This document shows, in pieces, positions 22,214 to 33,353 of a stretch of 64,000 nt of DNA. Source of the stretch: Bretschneidera sinensis. Taxonomy: Eukaryota; Streptophyta; Magnoliopsida; Brassicales; Akaniaceae. The DNA is taken from the NCBI GenBank assembly GCA_023935145.1, contig CM043705.1, forward strand, positions 54,919,084 through 54,983,083, written 5' to 3'. Position numbers and translations under genes: made by a program. Numbering within the stretch: the first letter of the stretch is position 1; every line of letters begins with the position of its first letter. The notes under the pieces were generated by a model that searched no databases, was not told where the DNA came from, and saw nothing but the letters and a program-made list of their open reading frames with translations.

Positions 22214-24288
22214 ATGGACTGCCTAAAAGCAGAGAGAATAGAGAGCCAAAATGAGCTCCCACAACCACAAGAACCAAGCAAAGGCACTAGCTTCCTCAGA
22301 ACTTGTTTCAATGGACTCAATGCCTTATCTGGTATCTCTCTCTCCCCCTAGTGTAATTATGCAGTTAAATACATACAACAGATATCATAAAGTAAGGTAG
22401 ACATAAAGTTTTGCAGCCTTCCTATAAATAGTGTTTCAAACGAGTTCTTTATTTTTGGTACACTGTTAGGGAGGAAAATCGAACCCAGGTCTTTTCTATG
22501 GAGGACCCGGAGGTAAACATTAGGCATAGAGCCTTGGGTTAAACAAGTTTGTTTTGTTGTACGCTTAATACATGAAGTATTTATTATTTTTCTGTCCTAT
22601 CCATGAACCTCATCCGAATATTCTTTTAACTCTCATATCCTCTTGACAAGCTGGATGATACTCCTCGGAGCCAGAACTACAGGCTGCAAAACTCTTTTAT
22701 CAGTGAATTTTCTGGATTCAATGCCACCTGAATGCTTCTCATTCCTGTCTGAATAGGCAGATTCAATCCAATATCCATGGCATCAAACCCCTGAAACAGA
22801 ACTGAAGTAGCTGGACAAGATATTTTCAGAAAACAGAATATATCACCCCCCTATATGTGACCATAGAACCATCAGTACTTAACAGCCATTACCCTGAAAT
22901 TTTCATTTTCTTTGAAACTCCAGAAGGCAAAACTCAATCAGGAGGTTATGTTGGTCCCAAAAGCTCTATTAACCAGTGTTTTCAGTTTTGGCTGCAGTCA
23001 ATTCTAATCTCATGACCTTCTCTGCTCGTACAGGTATTAACATTTTACTAATATCAATCGCAATACCTTGATTCTCAGGAGTAGGAATCCTATCAATTCC
23101 ATTTGCACTTTCCGAGGGAGGATGGTTGAGTTTGATTCTTCTTTTTCTGGTAGCTATCATGTGTTGGTACACCGGGCTGCTTCTAAAGAGTTGTATGAAT
23201 GCTCATCCACTCATCAAAACATATCCTGATATTGGTGAGCTCGCTTTTGGGTACAAAGGAAGAGCTATGGTATCCATCTTCATGTATCTTGAACTGTATT
23301 TAGTTGCAGTTGAGTTTCTGATATTAGAAGGTGATAACTTACAGAAGTTGTTTCCAAACATGGTGTTCAAAATTGCTGGCCTAAAAGTTGGAGGAAAACA
23401 AGGCTTTGTCTTGCTTACTGCCCTCATAATTTTGCCAACAACATGGTTAAGAAGTTTGGGATTGCTGGCTTATGTATCAGCCGGCGGGGTTTTGGCTTCT
23501 GTTGTTGTGGTTGCTTGTGTTTTTTGGGTTGGTGCAGTTGATGGTGTTGGGTTCCATGAAAGAGGTATGCTTTTGAATTGGGGAGGAGTGCCTACTGCTA
23601 TAAGTTTGTTTGCCTTTTGTTACTGTGGGCATGCAGTTTTTCCCACATTGTGCAACTCCATGAAAGATAGAAGCCAGTTCTCTAAGGTGAAAGGATGATA
23701 TGCTAGTTTCCTACTCAGATATGCATTTCCTTTCTCTATAATCATCATTTTAAACCATATGATCTCTCATTGCAGGTTTTGCTTGTCTGCTTCATTACAA
23801 GCACCATCAACTATGGATCCATGGCCGTTTTAGGCTACCTGATGTATGGAGAATTTCTTAACTCACAAGTGACCTTAAACCTTCCTATCAGAAAAATAAG
23901 TACACATATAGCAATTTATACAACTCTAATCAACCCCCTCACCAAATATGCAGTTATAATTACTCCAATTGCCACTGCAATTGAGGAAACACCTCCTTTC
24001 CATAACAGTAGATCTCTTAGCATCCTCATTAGAACAGTAATCGTCATTAGCACGGTTTTCGTGGCCTTAACCATTCCATTTTTCGGCTATATAATGGCAT
24101 TTACCGGTGCATTTTTGAGTGTCACTGTCTCAATGTTGTTACCATGTCTGTGCTACCTAAGGATCAATAGAGCTGCTCAAAGTTCTCGGTTAGAGTTGAT
24201 GATAATTGGAGGGATTGTGGTGGTTGGGTTCTTTGTTGGTGTAATGGGTACCTATTCTTCTTTGAAACAAATTGTAAATCATCTGTAA
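22214..24288 (+). CDS. AVT1-type vacuolar amino acid transporter (Aa_trans family), three exons
   Basis: A proton-coupled amino acid permease of the AAAP superfamily, known members of which act at the tonoplast. Exons 22214-22331, 23079-23686 and 23776-24288 join to 1239 bases (412 aa) without a stop. Both introns (747 and 89 bases) have GT..AG ends, and the first splits the Gly codon of SGVGILSIP. Conserved blocks are FLRTCFNGLNALSG (about residues 26-39), TYPDIGELAFGYKGRA (from 87), FMYLELYLVAVEFLILEGDN, CYCGHAVFPTLC (from 220), INYGSMAVLGYLMYGE and FTGAFLSVTVSMLLPC. About ten or eleven hydrophobic segments are expected. The short N-terminus and total length resemble the AVT1I/AVT1H type rather than the longer AVT1A type; that subgroup call is inference. 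It appears fully intact. Confidence 0.93.
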
Positions 24289-25400
24289 GACAAAAGATGG
24301 GTTAAGCTTTGGTGAATAAGATAACAATACTAATTTATGTATCAGGATTCCCAATGTCAGAACATGGTAAGTTCATGTAAAATACAATGAGATCTGCAAC
24401 ACAGATATTCTTACTTCTGTGATAGACTGAACTGTATGAAAATTTCACTTTTCATATTCTATGAAGTACGAAAAAAAAAATAGAGTAAAGATTTTATTTC
24501 AAACTCTCTCGTGCTGCTGCATAGATGCTTAATAGGCAAAACTTTTTTCTGTTCATCATGAAAAACTCAGATGAGAAGCATCCTTGAATACAAGCAGCAA
24601 ACCTTTTCAACCTGCAAGTTCAATCAGTCCAATGCTCTTAAGAACACTACTAAACTTAACAAATAAGCTTTAATTGAGCTACCATTTCACAGCCAAAACT
24701 ATGCAGTAGGTCTACAACTGATTCCAAACTAATATTATGTACTTCTGTTAAATGGAGAAAAAGAAGAAGATAATAATATTAAAGAATAACAGTGGCAGAT
24801 TCCATCAAATCAAACTGCAATGTACTGCTGAGCATTCAGCTCATTTAACCCAAATTTCAACCAGAATTTTTTTAAAGAGCCACGTCTGAGATATTCTAAA
24901 TAACTGGAATTTGAAGCAGCCCCTCAGAGATCAGGTTGTCCAAAATTTTCACTGGGCTTTTAGTGTGATCATATATGGAGCAATGCAAGTAGAAATGGTG
25001 TCACTCTCTAGTCTTGACTATAAATTGTTGAACCAAGTGACTAATTTCAGATGGATTAAACCTCATGCTAAGGCTGATCAAAAGATTCAAAGAATCGAAA
25101 CCAACCACAGCAACTTGCAAATCAATGTTTAAACAAAGCAAAAGAGAAAAAAATAGAAAAGTTGATGCTTTGAAATCCATCATGGACATTAGTATAAACA
25201 GAATTCCCAACTGTACAAGTAGCGGAAAAAAAAGGAGAAAAAGATCATTACAGCCTAAAATATTCCACCTTTAAGGTATCAAAAAAAAAAAAAAAAAAAT
25301 CCACCTTTAAGCTATCAAAAAAATGATCCTACCATATCTATCTCAAAGCTTCTTCTTAGTTAGCTTGAGTTATGGAGATAAGGCAATGGGTTCTTTGCAC
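24289..25400. other. 3' region of the AVT1-type gene and intergenic DNA
   Basis: The first few hundred bases probably hold the 3' UTR. No further coding signal is seen on the plus strand. An A-run (25280-25299) sits in a short duplicated phrase CCACCTTTAAG(G/C)TATC. Confidence 0.4.
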
Positions 25401-28400
25401 CATTATCAGTTGAGCAGCCAGGCATCACATATACATTGCAATCTCCTGCATTCAAATCCGACTAAATTTCAGTTGCTGCAACCATTACTTAACTGGAAAT
25501 TTCATAGAAATACATACGTCCAAGTAAGTGATGTTTGTGGCACTAAAAGGGAAGGATATCTAATACCATCACCACTATTCAGAATTCCATCATGTCTCAC
25601 TGCAACAGAACATGCATTTCCCAAACGAGCTTTATGTTTCAATTGACTTAAGCGTACTCTTCCGTTTAAACACATCATCCTTTCCTCAGCTTCTACATCC
25701 ACTGCTATGACCATAAAAAAGTTTGTGGAAGGTCGAAAATGATTTGAACCAAGCAAGGATACCCACAATAGAGTGAGCTAGCTAAAAATAGCCCATGTCA
25801 TGCAGATTAGAGATACTGGTCTTACAACCATTCATCAGCACCACAAAATTCATATCAAATTTCAACATCAAGGTTTAGATATTAGAACCACTCAAACAGG
25901 GAATTTTATACATTTGAAAATGAATGGACACACAATCGCAACAGAAGATTAAAAAATACTCCCTTCGACCCATAATATTTGTCATTTTTAAAAAAACTCA
26001 AAGATTAAGAAAGTATATTAATTGCATCAAACCACTTATTGTGGGTGTTAAAATACCAATTAACGCTCAAAAGTTATAAAAGAGCATTAATTGCATGCAA
26101 ACCAATGAAGGGTATTATTGGAAGATTGATGATAAAAGTCATTGACTTTTGAACTGGGACAATTATTTTGGGACATCCCAAAATGAAAGTGAGGAAAAAT
26201 ATTATAGGACAGAGGGAGTATATAAAAAAGATTCAAATGATGTTAACTCATTTCTAGTGTTACAGAACCAGATATATAATTCCCATTCAACTTAACAAGG
26301 TATAAACAGGCACATATATAGTTGTAACGAGATGGATAAAGATAACCAACAGAAATAACGAAACAATAATCAAAACAATCACACAAAAATAAAAGACATA
26401 AGATTTATGTGATTCAACTGGTTAGGTCTACGTCCACAAGTGAGAGTAGAGAAATTCATCATCAAAGATGAAGAGTTAAAAAATCGTATGTGAAGTCTAT
26501 CTCCCAAACCTTAACAAACACCTTTATATATGAGCTACAAAACGGTCGTGAACTAAATCTCAATTTTCTTTTCCTTCAAAATCGCTCCAAAATATTTCAA
26601 GCCAAAAAGGGTCTTCAAGTCGAACCGGAATGCAAGACATCTCAACATATACGCTAAAATATATCCATATTAGTCCTGTGAATGTGTGTGCAAGCCTTTC
26701 CGTGCATAGGATACCTCCGTGATGTGGCTTAATATCGTCACACAAACAAATAGATAGAACACCTAAATGAACAAACTGATCACTCATTTGAGACCAAAAA
26801 ACAAGGTATGCACATGAATAGGACAGTTGATTTGGAAAGAACCAGTTGGATGTAAAGGACCCTAAGTCCAGTAAGAAGACTATGCTCAGGTGACAATGAA
26901 AATTATTCATGACCCAGCAATAGCAGCTGTTTGCTTTTCCCGAATAGTTGACCAACTGGAATTTTCTTCCAACATGATTGAAATAATAGCTGAAATTGTT
27001 AATCAATCTTCAACAAGTGAAACCTTTATGGCACAAAGAATTAACACACTACTGATAGTCATGATCCTCTTCCAAATGGTGCATTATTTATCTGTGCAGC
27101 AGGGGTTACACCATTAAGGACATGTCTACATGAGTATTCCAGCGTTCATGTAAATTCTGCATTGTCCCTTTTTCTTCAAAACACTGTGCTCCTCTGTTGT
27201 GCAGCCATCTCATAATGCTCATTGTGCAGCATATCAGACATACATTATAGCATTCTTGCTCAGGGTTGCATTGCTGGTACAGTTTATTTGGTAAGAAAGT
27301 GAAGTAATATCTGTAGCTCTTGCTGGCATGAAAAGAAATGTTGATCCTTCAGCATCATTTATATCGTGGATGAATCAGATCTGTTTTCAATCTATTCAGC
27401 AAGTATTTGTTCCTAAAATGAAGTCCATTATTTCAATTCCTTAACTACCCCCTCCATTTCATAGTCCTTAATGCTCTTAGAGGTCCTGCAATAAATTACT
27501 GTTCCCTAACTTATCTAGTGTTCCTAGTCACTTCAGCAAACTGGTGACTGGCAGGTTCTAATCTTCCATTATTTGACTCTCCTAGAGATCCAAAAAAGGA
27601 CTACTTACTACTATTCCCTATTTGCTCAAACACCCCTTAAATGAAACAAATGACAATATAGAAAAGCAATATCACTACTTATTGCTTACAAGGAAAAGAT
27701 ACCACCATGGGAGCAGGTTGAAAGAGTACAGGCATTTACATTGCAAAGATAAACACCACATTAAGATACAAAGTAGAAAGTTTGAGTTGATTGTATTCAC
27801 ATAAAGCAACAAATATTTCAATTCAGGCCAAAAAAAGGTGAGAAAAAAACATAAAGAAAGAAGCTTCAAAATATGCTTCAAATTTTCAAGAGTTTCACCA
27901 TAGAAGAAGCAACCGATTCAGTTCGAGACATAATCATCTAGTGCAAGCCTACTCCTTTAAATCTGGGGTTATATATACATTCTACCTTATGGAAATGAAG
28001 TTCATAACTCACAGTTCAAACATAATAAATCAATGATGAATTAGAGTCTATTTCTGAAAACTATCATAAGCAAATACATTAAATCTTAAAGCAAAACAAG
28101 AAGATAGGAACTCTAGCCACTTGGCAGCTGTCTTCTTTTTCATTATCTGGTACAGAACACTTAAAAAACTAATGAGCATGCAGGAGAACTGAACTTAAGG
28201 GGTAAAAAAGGTTTATGACAAACCAAAAGGTGTCCGGATAGGAGGAAATTAACGATCCCAACTCTGGGATAGATTGTGCAAATGCAAGATGCTTCAAGGC
28301 AAAGTGGGAAAGAGAAAGCTTTTCATTATAGACTGGCAACCACTAGGCAGCAATTTTAACTAGTGGCATTAATTGGAAACAGTAAATACTTTCCACAATG

Positions 28401-29837
28401 AGAAAAAATCATGAATTTCCAAATAAGTTTACCTTCACAGATGTTCAGGTCCAAACATCTTTGCACGGGCTCCGCTTTTCCCTCCTGCACAGATATGTTA
28501 TATTTAGACCGAGCTTGACGCTGAACTTGAGTTAAGCGGGTTATTCCTCCTTTCAAATGCCCATTTGGACGTCCTGAGATCTCAACTTGCAATAAGGCAT
28601 GATTTTTAGACCGAGCTTGATGCCGAATTTGTGTAAGGCGGGTCTTTCTTTCTTGCAAATGCCCATCTGTGCACAACCCTACCCTCTCTGGCGTCAACGA
28701 ATGGTTTTTAGTGCGAGCTTGGCGCCGAATTTGATTTAAGCGGGGTCCTTTTACTCTGAGAATAGAACCATATTTTTCACTTCTTCCATGAGCAACTACT
28801 AGCATTCCATCAAGTTTGTTGCTATTCTTATCTGAAAACATGACAATTTCCGATACTCATACAATAACTTTACACATTATGCAACTTTTGCTAGATAAGC
28901 ATATCAGAAAAGTCAAACATTGCTATACCACTATCTGTAGCTGTAGCATTGCTAACATTTTCAGGCAAATGTTCAGCCACTAGGGTTGTCTGTGACCCTG
29001 ATTATACATAATTATCCACAAAACATCAGCAAACCACTCAAGTCACATTGAAACAAATCCGAACAAACTCAAAATTTTTAAAGCTCCAACCTTCATGATT
29101 TTGATCTTTCAAATGCATTCCATAGAAGCTATCTGTGGATTCTGACATTAATTCAGCAGACTGTGCAAGCATCAACAGATGATCATTACCTCCCTCTGGG
29201 ATTTTGTTGTCGTTTTCCTCTCTTCATCTAATCGCGCTTCTTTTCTCAGATATAATCTTTCATCCTCCAATTTGCTCCTCTGCCCACCCGAGCTCTGAAA
29301 TTGAATGCCCGATTGGCTATGGTGTGTCCGTATAGCAGCATACCGTTGTTTCTTCCACAATCCCCCCTGCAAGTCAGGCATCTGAAGCAGCTCCTGTTGT
29401 AAAGCTTCACTCAACTTCCCATTCTGATTATCAGATATCATTACCTTTTTTTCCAGTGCAATATTTTGAAAATGCTCTCTTTGTTTGATGGTCATTTTCC
29501 AAATTCCAATTGTTCACAGCATGGAGATAATAGAAAATGCTTCTAGCTACCCACAACCATCTGTTTTTCAATCCAGATTAAATGAAGCAAATCTGAAAAG
29601 AAAAGCAAAGGGAATTAAGGACCAACACTGTAATTAGCCTGTGAAGCATTTCAAATAACCGATTAGAACAAAATACCTTGCCCTTGCTTAGGAAAAGGAC
29701 AAAAAAAAAATATTTAAAATTTAATTTGACTTGCACATTTGAACTGGACCCACCGACTCAAATAAAAAATTGAAAGGAAACAGAACAAAACCCAATAAAT
29801 TTCAAAGCTACTTTGATTGATTTAAGCGCGCTTCACA

Positions 29838-29871
<34 letters not shown>

Positions 29872-30372
29872 ATCGCTAAAGTTTAAAACTTTTATGTTTT
29901 CAGATTACTTTCAACTTTGAAACAGGTTTGAGCCTTCAAAAATTTAGCCAAGATTTAGACGTTAAATCTTGCCAATGAATGTCAATGCTTAATCGATTAT
30001 AAGAAATTAGGAACAATAAATACATGATAGAAAAATCCACCGAGAAGTGCAAAAATAAGAAACTTTGCCATTTAATGGAATTACAATAACTAGCATATCA
30101 GTGATTCAAGACTAAAATAAAGAAAACCAAGAAACAAAATGCTTATAAATAAATGATAAACAGAAATATAATAAATTAAATTTCGGGCATACGAGAAAGT
30201 ACAAGTGTACAAAGGAATGGAGGGGACAAAATGTGACGACGAAAGTATCTGCAAAACCCTAAGCGGAGTCTCCGAGGAATCTAAAGCCAAGTTGGCATTT
30301 TTCTGGCCTTTTTCAGTGAACACTATCTTACAGACTTCACCATCTGATACTCTCAGACCGAAAAGAGTATAA
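25400..30372 (-). CDS. Multi-exon gene of unknown function with repeated Arg/Gln-rich motif (exons approximate)
   Basis: I do not recognise this gene. Candidate exons on the minus strand: 29190-29495 (102 codons, with GGLWKKQRYAAIRTHHSQSG and a charged helix SKLEDERLYLRKEARLDEER); about 29080-29161; about 28925-29000; 28433-28831 (133 codons, acceptor TTTTCAG, donor GTAAAC); and about 25518-25701 (acceptor CAG, donor GTATGT). The 28433-28831 exon has three units of the pattern RL(N/T)Q(I/V)xxQAR(T/S)K; a fourth, RLSQLKHKARLGN, is in the 25518-25701 exon, 2.7 kb away. The same motif on either side of the gap argues that one gene spans it. The 5' exon, start codon and last exon are not resolved. 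The basic, polar, repeat-based make-up would suit a nuclear protein, but that is inference only. Confidence 0.5.
25959..26218. mobile_element. Stowaway-like MITE (260 bp)
   Basis: Terminal inverted repeats CTCCCTTCGACCCATAATAT and ATATTATAGGACAGAGGGAG are flanked by TA on both sides (25957-25958 and 26219-26220), the Tc1/mariner target preference. No coding capacity. It sits in a predicted intron of the minus-strand gene. Confidence 0.88.
26323..26870 (-). mobile_element. Possible solo LTR fragment
   Basis: Begins TGTAACGAGATGG on the plus strand and includes the phrase GATTTATGTGATTCAACTGG...CTACGTCCAC, common in plant LTRs. A minus-strand TATATAAAGG lies near 26522-26531. No second LTR, internal region or clear duplication of the target was found, so the identity and right end are uncertain. 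Confidence 0.3.
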
Positions 30373-30401
30373 TGTAATTTTGAGTTTTGCGACTTGTGTG
30401 A

Positions 30402-30409
30402 TATATATA
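30402..30409 (-). promoter_or_regulatory. TATA-box candidate of the minus-strand gene
   Basis: On the minus strand the sequence reads CTATATATATCACAC at the right distance from a leader that contains CTTAGGGTTTTGCAG. The predicted start of transcription is near 30372. Confidence 0.45.
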
Positions 30410-30919
30410 GGGATTATGATATGGGCAGATTCTTAATTTATGGATTCATAATATTTAATTTTTTGAACTATTAATTTGGTATAATTTTAAATTTATTTTT
30501 TGATAAAAAACTTAAAAGAAGAATTTCACTTGTTCAATGATTTTCTTAGATCCAATTTTTATAGCAAACACTTATGTATTATGTAGTAATAATCAAATGA
30601 AAGAATTCTCACTTATTGTATTTTCGTTAAGTTTTTTGTCAAAAAAATGGAATTAAAGAATTGATTGCTATTGATTCATTTTTCAACAAAAAACTCGGGT
30701 ACTAATTCAAGGAATTAAAATTAATTAAGGAAATTAAAATCAACTCTTTAATTCCATTTTAATGGTTCATTGAACTATGAATTAGTAATGGGTATTAATT
30801 AAAGAGTTTTTGGCGTGATGGGTACTAATTTATAGTTCAATGGCCCATTATACCAAATTAATAGTTCAGAGAGTTAAATGCTATGGATCTATAGTTTAAA
30901 AATCTGCCCTCCAATAAAC

Positions 30920-30978
<59 letters not shown>

Positions 30979-32024
30979 TTGGTCTTTGCCACAAAAAGTA
31001 ACCACACACGTGTCGAAATATGACTAGTTACTTATATATGGTCATAGTCATGACCCACTTAATCATTATCATTTTATGGTAAATATAATTAAACACTCTC
31101 ACCTAACACATTTTTTTTATTTCTATTCCAAAATTGTTTTGTTTCTCAAACATTTTCTTAAAATAGAGTTGTGCCTCAATTTAGATCTCAGGTTATCGAG
31201 ATCAACTCATCCACAGTAAAATTGATGAAATAAAATTTGCATTACATTATTTTTTCACATGGATTTGAACTTTTTAAATTTGAGGATTTGGTATGGACTA
31301 CTTTACAATCAAAATTTATATGTACCTCGGTTTTACTTCACAATTTTTTAATGCAGATAGGTTGATCTTCAAGTTATCATGTCATGTGTCACATAAAAAA
31401 ATATTATCTATGTAGATTTTTTCCTATTTTTATAATACTTTTAGTTTGCATCTCTTGCATGTTTCTTTCGAACGAAATTCTCACTTCTTTTTAAAAGAAA
31501 AACTAAAATGGAAGTTTTCAATTCATAATAATATAAAGCATTAAAAAGAAATATACAAAAGTCTTTGTAAATAGATTCTAGAGTACGATGTGAATTTTCT
31601 GCAAAAAATATTTTTTAAAAAAAAATCACCAATTTTTTTTTTTAATTTTATTGCAAGTCTGATGTTTATTATTCTCTTAATAAGGACTTCTCAATAATAT
31701 AATTTTCTCTTCTTCATGAATTAATATAAGAGTGGAGGTTTAATTGAGGACTCCATGGTAAGAGAAGCAAATATGCTTATTGACTTTTTGCAAAAGCTAG
31801 TATAAATAGACATTAGATTTGGGAGTTTGAATGATTGTAAGTGAAAATTCTGTTAAGATGGAAATGAGTAGCTTCATTTTACACTCTACAGGTAGTTTGC
31901 ATTTTGGTGGATGATGCATCTTTGGGAGGTAATGTTTAACTTGCAGAGTTTGATATAAAGCTTATGTTATTGAATTAGTTACTTAAGGGAACTTGTAAAT
32001 GCTATGAATTTTTAAGAGTGTTCT
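30410..32024. other. AT-rich intergenic DNA with a TA microsatellite
   Basis: A TA dinucleotide run of about 23 units lies at 30923-30969. No coding frame or recognised element is seen in the rest. Confidence 0.55.
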
Positions 32025-32398
32025 TGTTGATGTCAAAAATCTGCTGTTGAGCTGGAGGTCTGGGATTCTAAGGTCTGCGTAGAAAAAGAGTGATAAACTA
32101 AGGAGTCGACGGAGGAAAGGGGGGTGGTGCCTCCAATGACTCTCTGATGCCTTTATTAGTGCGGGGTCTTGAGAAAATGAAGAGGATTATGGTATTAGTG
32201 TTTTGGTAATGAACTTGAACTGAGTTAAGATCTGCGTACCTTGGTCTTTTTATAGTAGTTCGGGGAGCAAGTTTTTCATGTGCTCCAGATGGCGCGATCC
32301 CTGAGATCCCGTTTTTCTGGCGATGGGTCTTATTGTGTGTTCAAGGACGGCATAGTCCCTGAAATCTTGCTTCCATTTTTGCATGTAAGAAGTCTGTG
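32025..32398 (-). mobile_element. LTR fragment of a gypsy-like element joined to gag of element A
   Basis: The plus strand starts TGTTGATGTCAAAAATCTGC, closely similar to the start at 41881 (TGTTGCTGCCAAAATGTG). A minus-strand TATAAAAAGA lies near 32247-32256. At about 32398 the sequence changes abruptly into gag of element A within the expected word DNSQQ, so this fragment cuts that gene. Confidence 0.45.
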
Positions 32399-33185
32399 AA
32401 TGATTCTGCTGCGAGTTGTCAGACAACTTGTCCAATGCCTTGTTTGCTTCATCCCCTGTCAGACTTAAGAATGCCCCCCCATTCATAGACTCGATCATGC
32501 TACGGTTGGGTTGAGTCAACCCTTGGTAGAAGAACTGAACAAGTCTCCACTTCTCATATCAATGTGGAGGGCATCTAATCAGAAACTCTTTAAAACACTC
32601 CCAACTCTCAGAAAACTTCTCATCCTCCTCCTGAGTGAAAGAACTAATCTCCTTTCGGTACTCATTCACTCTAAACATTGGGAAAAATTTATTATAGAAT
32701 TTACTCAACAGATTTTCCCAAGATGTAATAGACCTGGATGTGTTGGAATCCAACCATGCCCTAGCTCTATCATGAAGAGAAAAAGGGAAGAGTCTAAGAT
32801 GGACTGACTCCTCATAGAAGTTTTGGAACTTGAATGTGGCACAAATATCTTTGAACTTCTTTACATGGCTGTAAGGATTTTCAAGATCTAAGCCATGAAA
32901 TGAGGGTAGGAGTTGGATGACATGTGGCTTTAAATCAAAATGGGTAGCATTGGTGGGTGGCAACACGATGCAGGAAGATGAGTTAGTCGCAACTGGTGCG
33001 AATAAATCTCTCAGGGACGTGGTGGAGTCCACGTTCCATGCTCCAGGTTGCTCTTGGTTCCTCAAGTTTTCTCTCATCTCAATTGTCTCTTATTCAGCAA
33101 GTGACTTCTTCTGTCTCCTAAGAGTTCTTTCTAAATCGGGATCTAAAGGTGTCAATTCTAAATTCAAAGATATCCGACCAAGCAT
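32399..33185 (-). pseudogene. gag of gypsy element A, truncated, two internal stops
   Basis: The ATG at 33185 (minus) lies in the word GGTGTATGCTTGGTCGG, equivalent to the gag start of the element at 62867. The frame reads LTPLDPDLERTLRR, then MRENLRNQEQPGAWN, LKPHVIQLLPSFHGLDLENP and LFPFSLHDRARAWL, the usual order of the Retrotrans_gag domain. Stops interrupt it near 33090 (after KKSLAE) and after RCPPH (about 32556-32558). The frame continues as YQGLTQPNRSMIESMNGG before the break. Confidence 0.82.
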
Positions 33186-33330
33186 ACACCAAACAGAAAA
33201 CAGTAAAACAAACTAACTAGCAGAAGCAGCAAAATAAAATAAAACATAAAGCAAAGTAAAACAAAAATGCTAACTAAACTAGTAGAAAAATAAAATCAAT
33301 TTAGGCAAAAATTTCACAAACAAAAACACT

Positions 33331-33347
33331 CCCCGGCAACGGCGCCA
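33331..33347 (-). other. Primer-binding site for tRNA-Asp, element A
   Basis: On the minus strand TGGCGCCGTTGCCGGGG is the exact complement of the 3' end of plant tRNA-Asp (CCCCGGCAACGGCGCCA). It sits six bases inside the LTR end. Confidence 0.9.
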
Positions 33348-33353
33348 AAAACT

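Noticed and set aside
26560..27117. Open frames on both strands as a gene
   Set aside because: The minus frame passes through LTR-like sequence and the plus one has no recognisable domain. Both lie in a predicted intron.
27441..27610. CCCTCCATTTCATAGTCC as a second Stowaway-like end
   Set aside because: No matching inverted end with a TA duplication was found within a reasonable distance.
28433..28831. ARTK motif in the unnamed minus-strand gene as a histone H3-like tail
   Set aside because: Only four residues match and they belong to a repeat RLxQxxxQAR(T/S)K. No histone fold is present.
29190..29495. Possible relation of the unnamed gene to IPD3/CYCLOPS or XRI1 proteins because of the KKQRYAAIR word
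   Set aside because: The similarity rests on a few residues of a motif recalled from memory. The repeats in the other exons do not fit those families.
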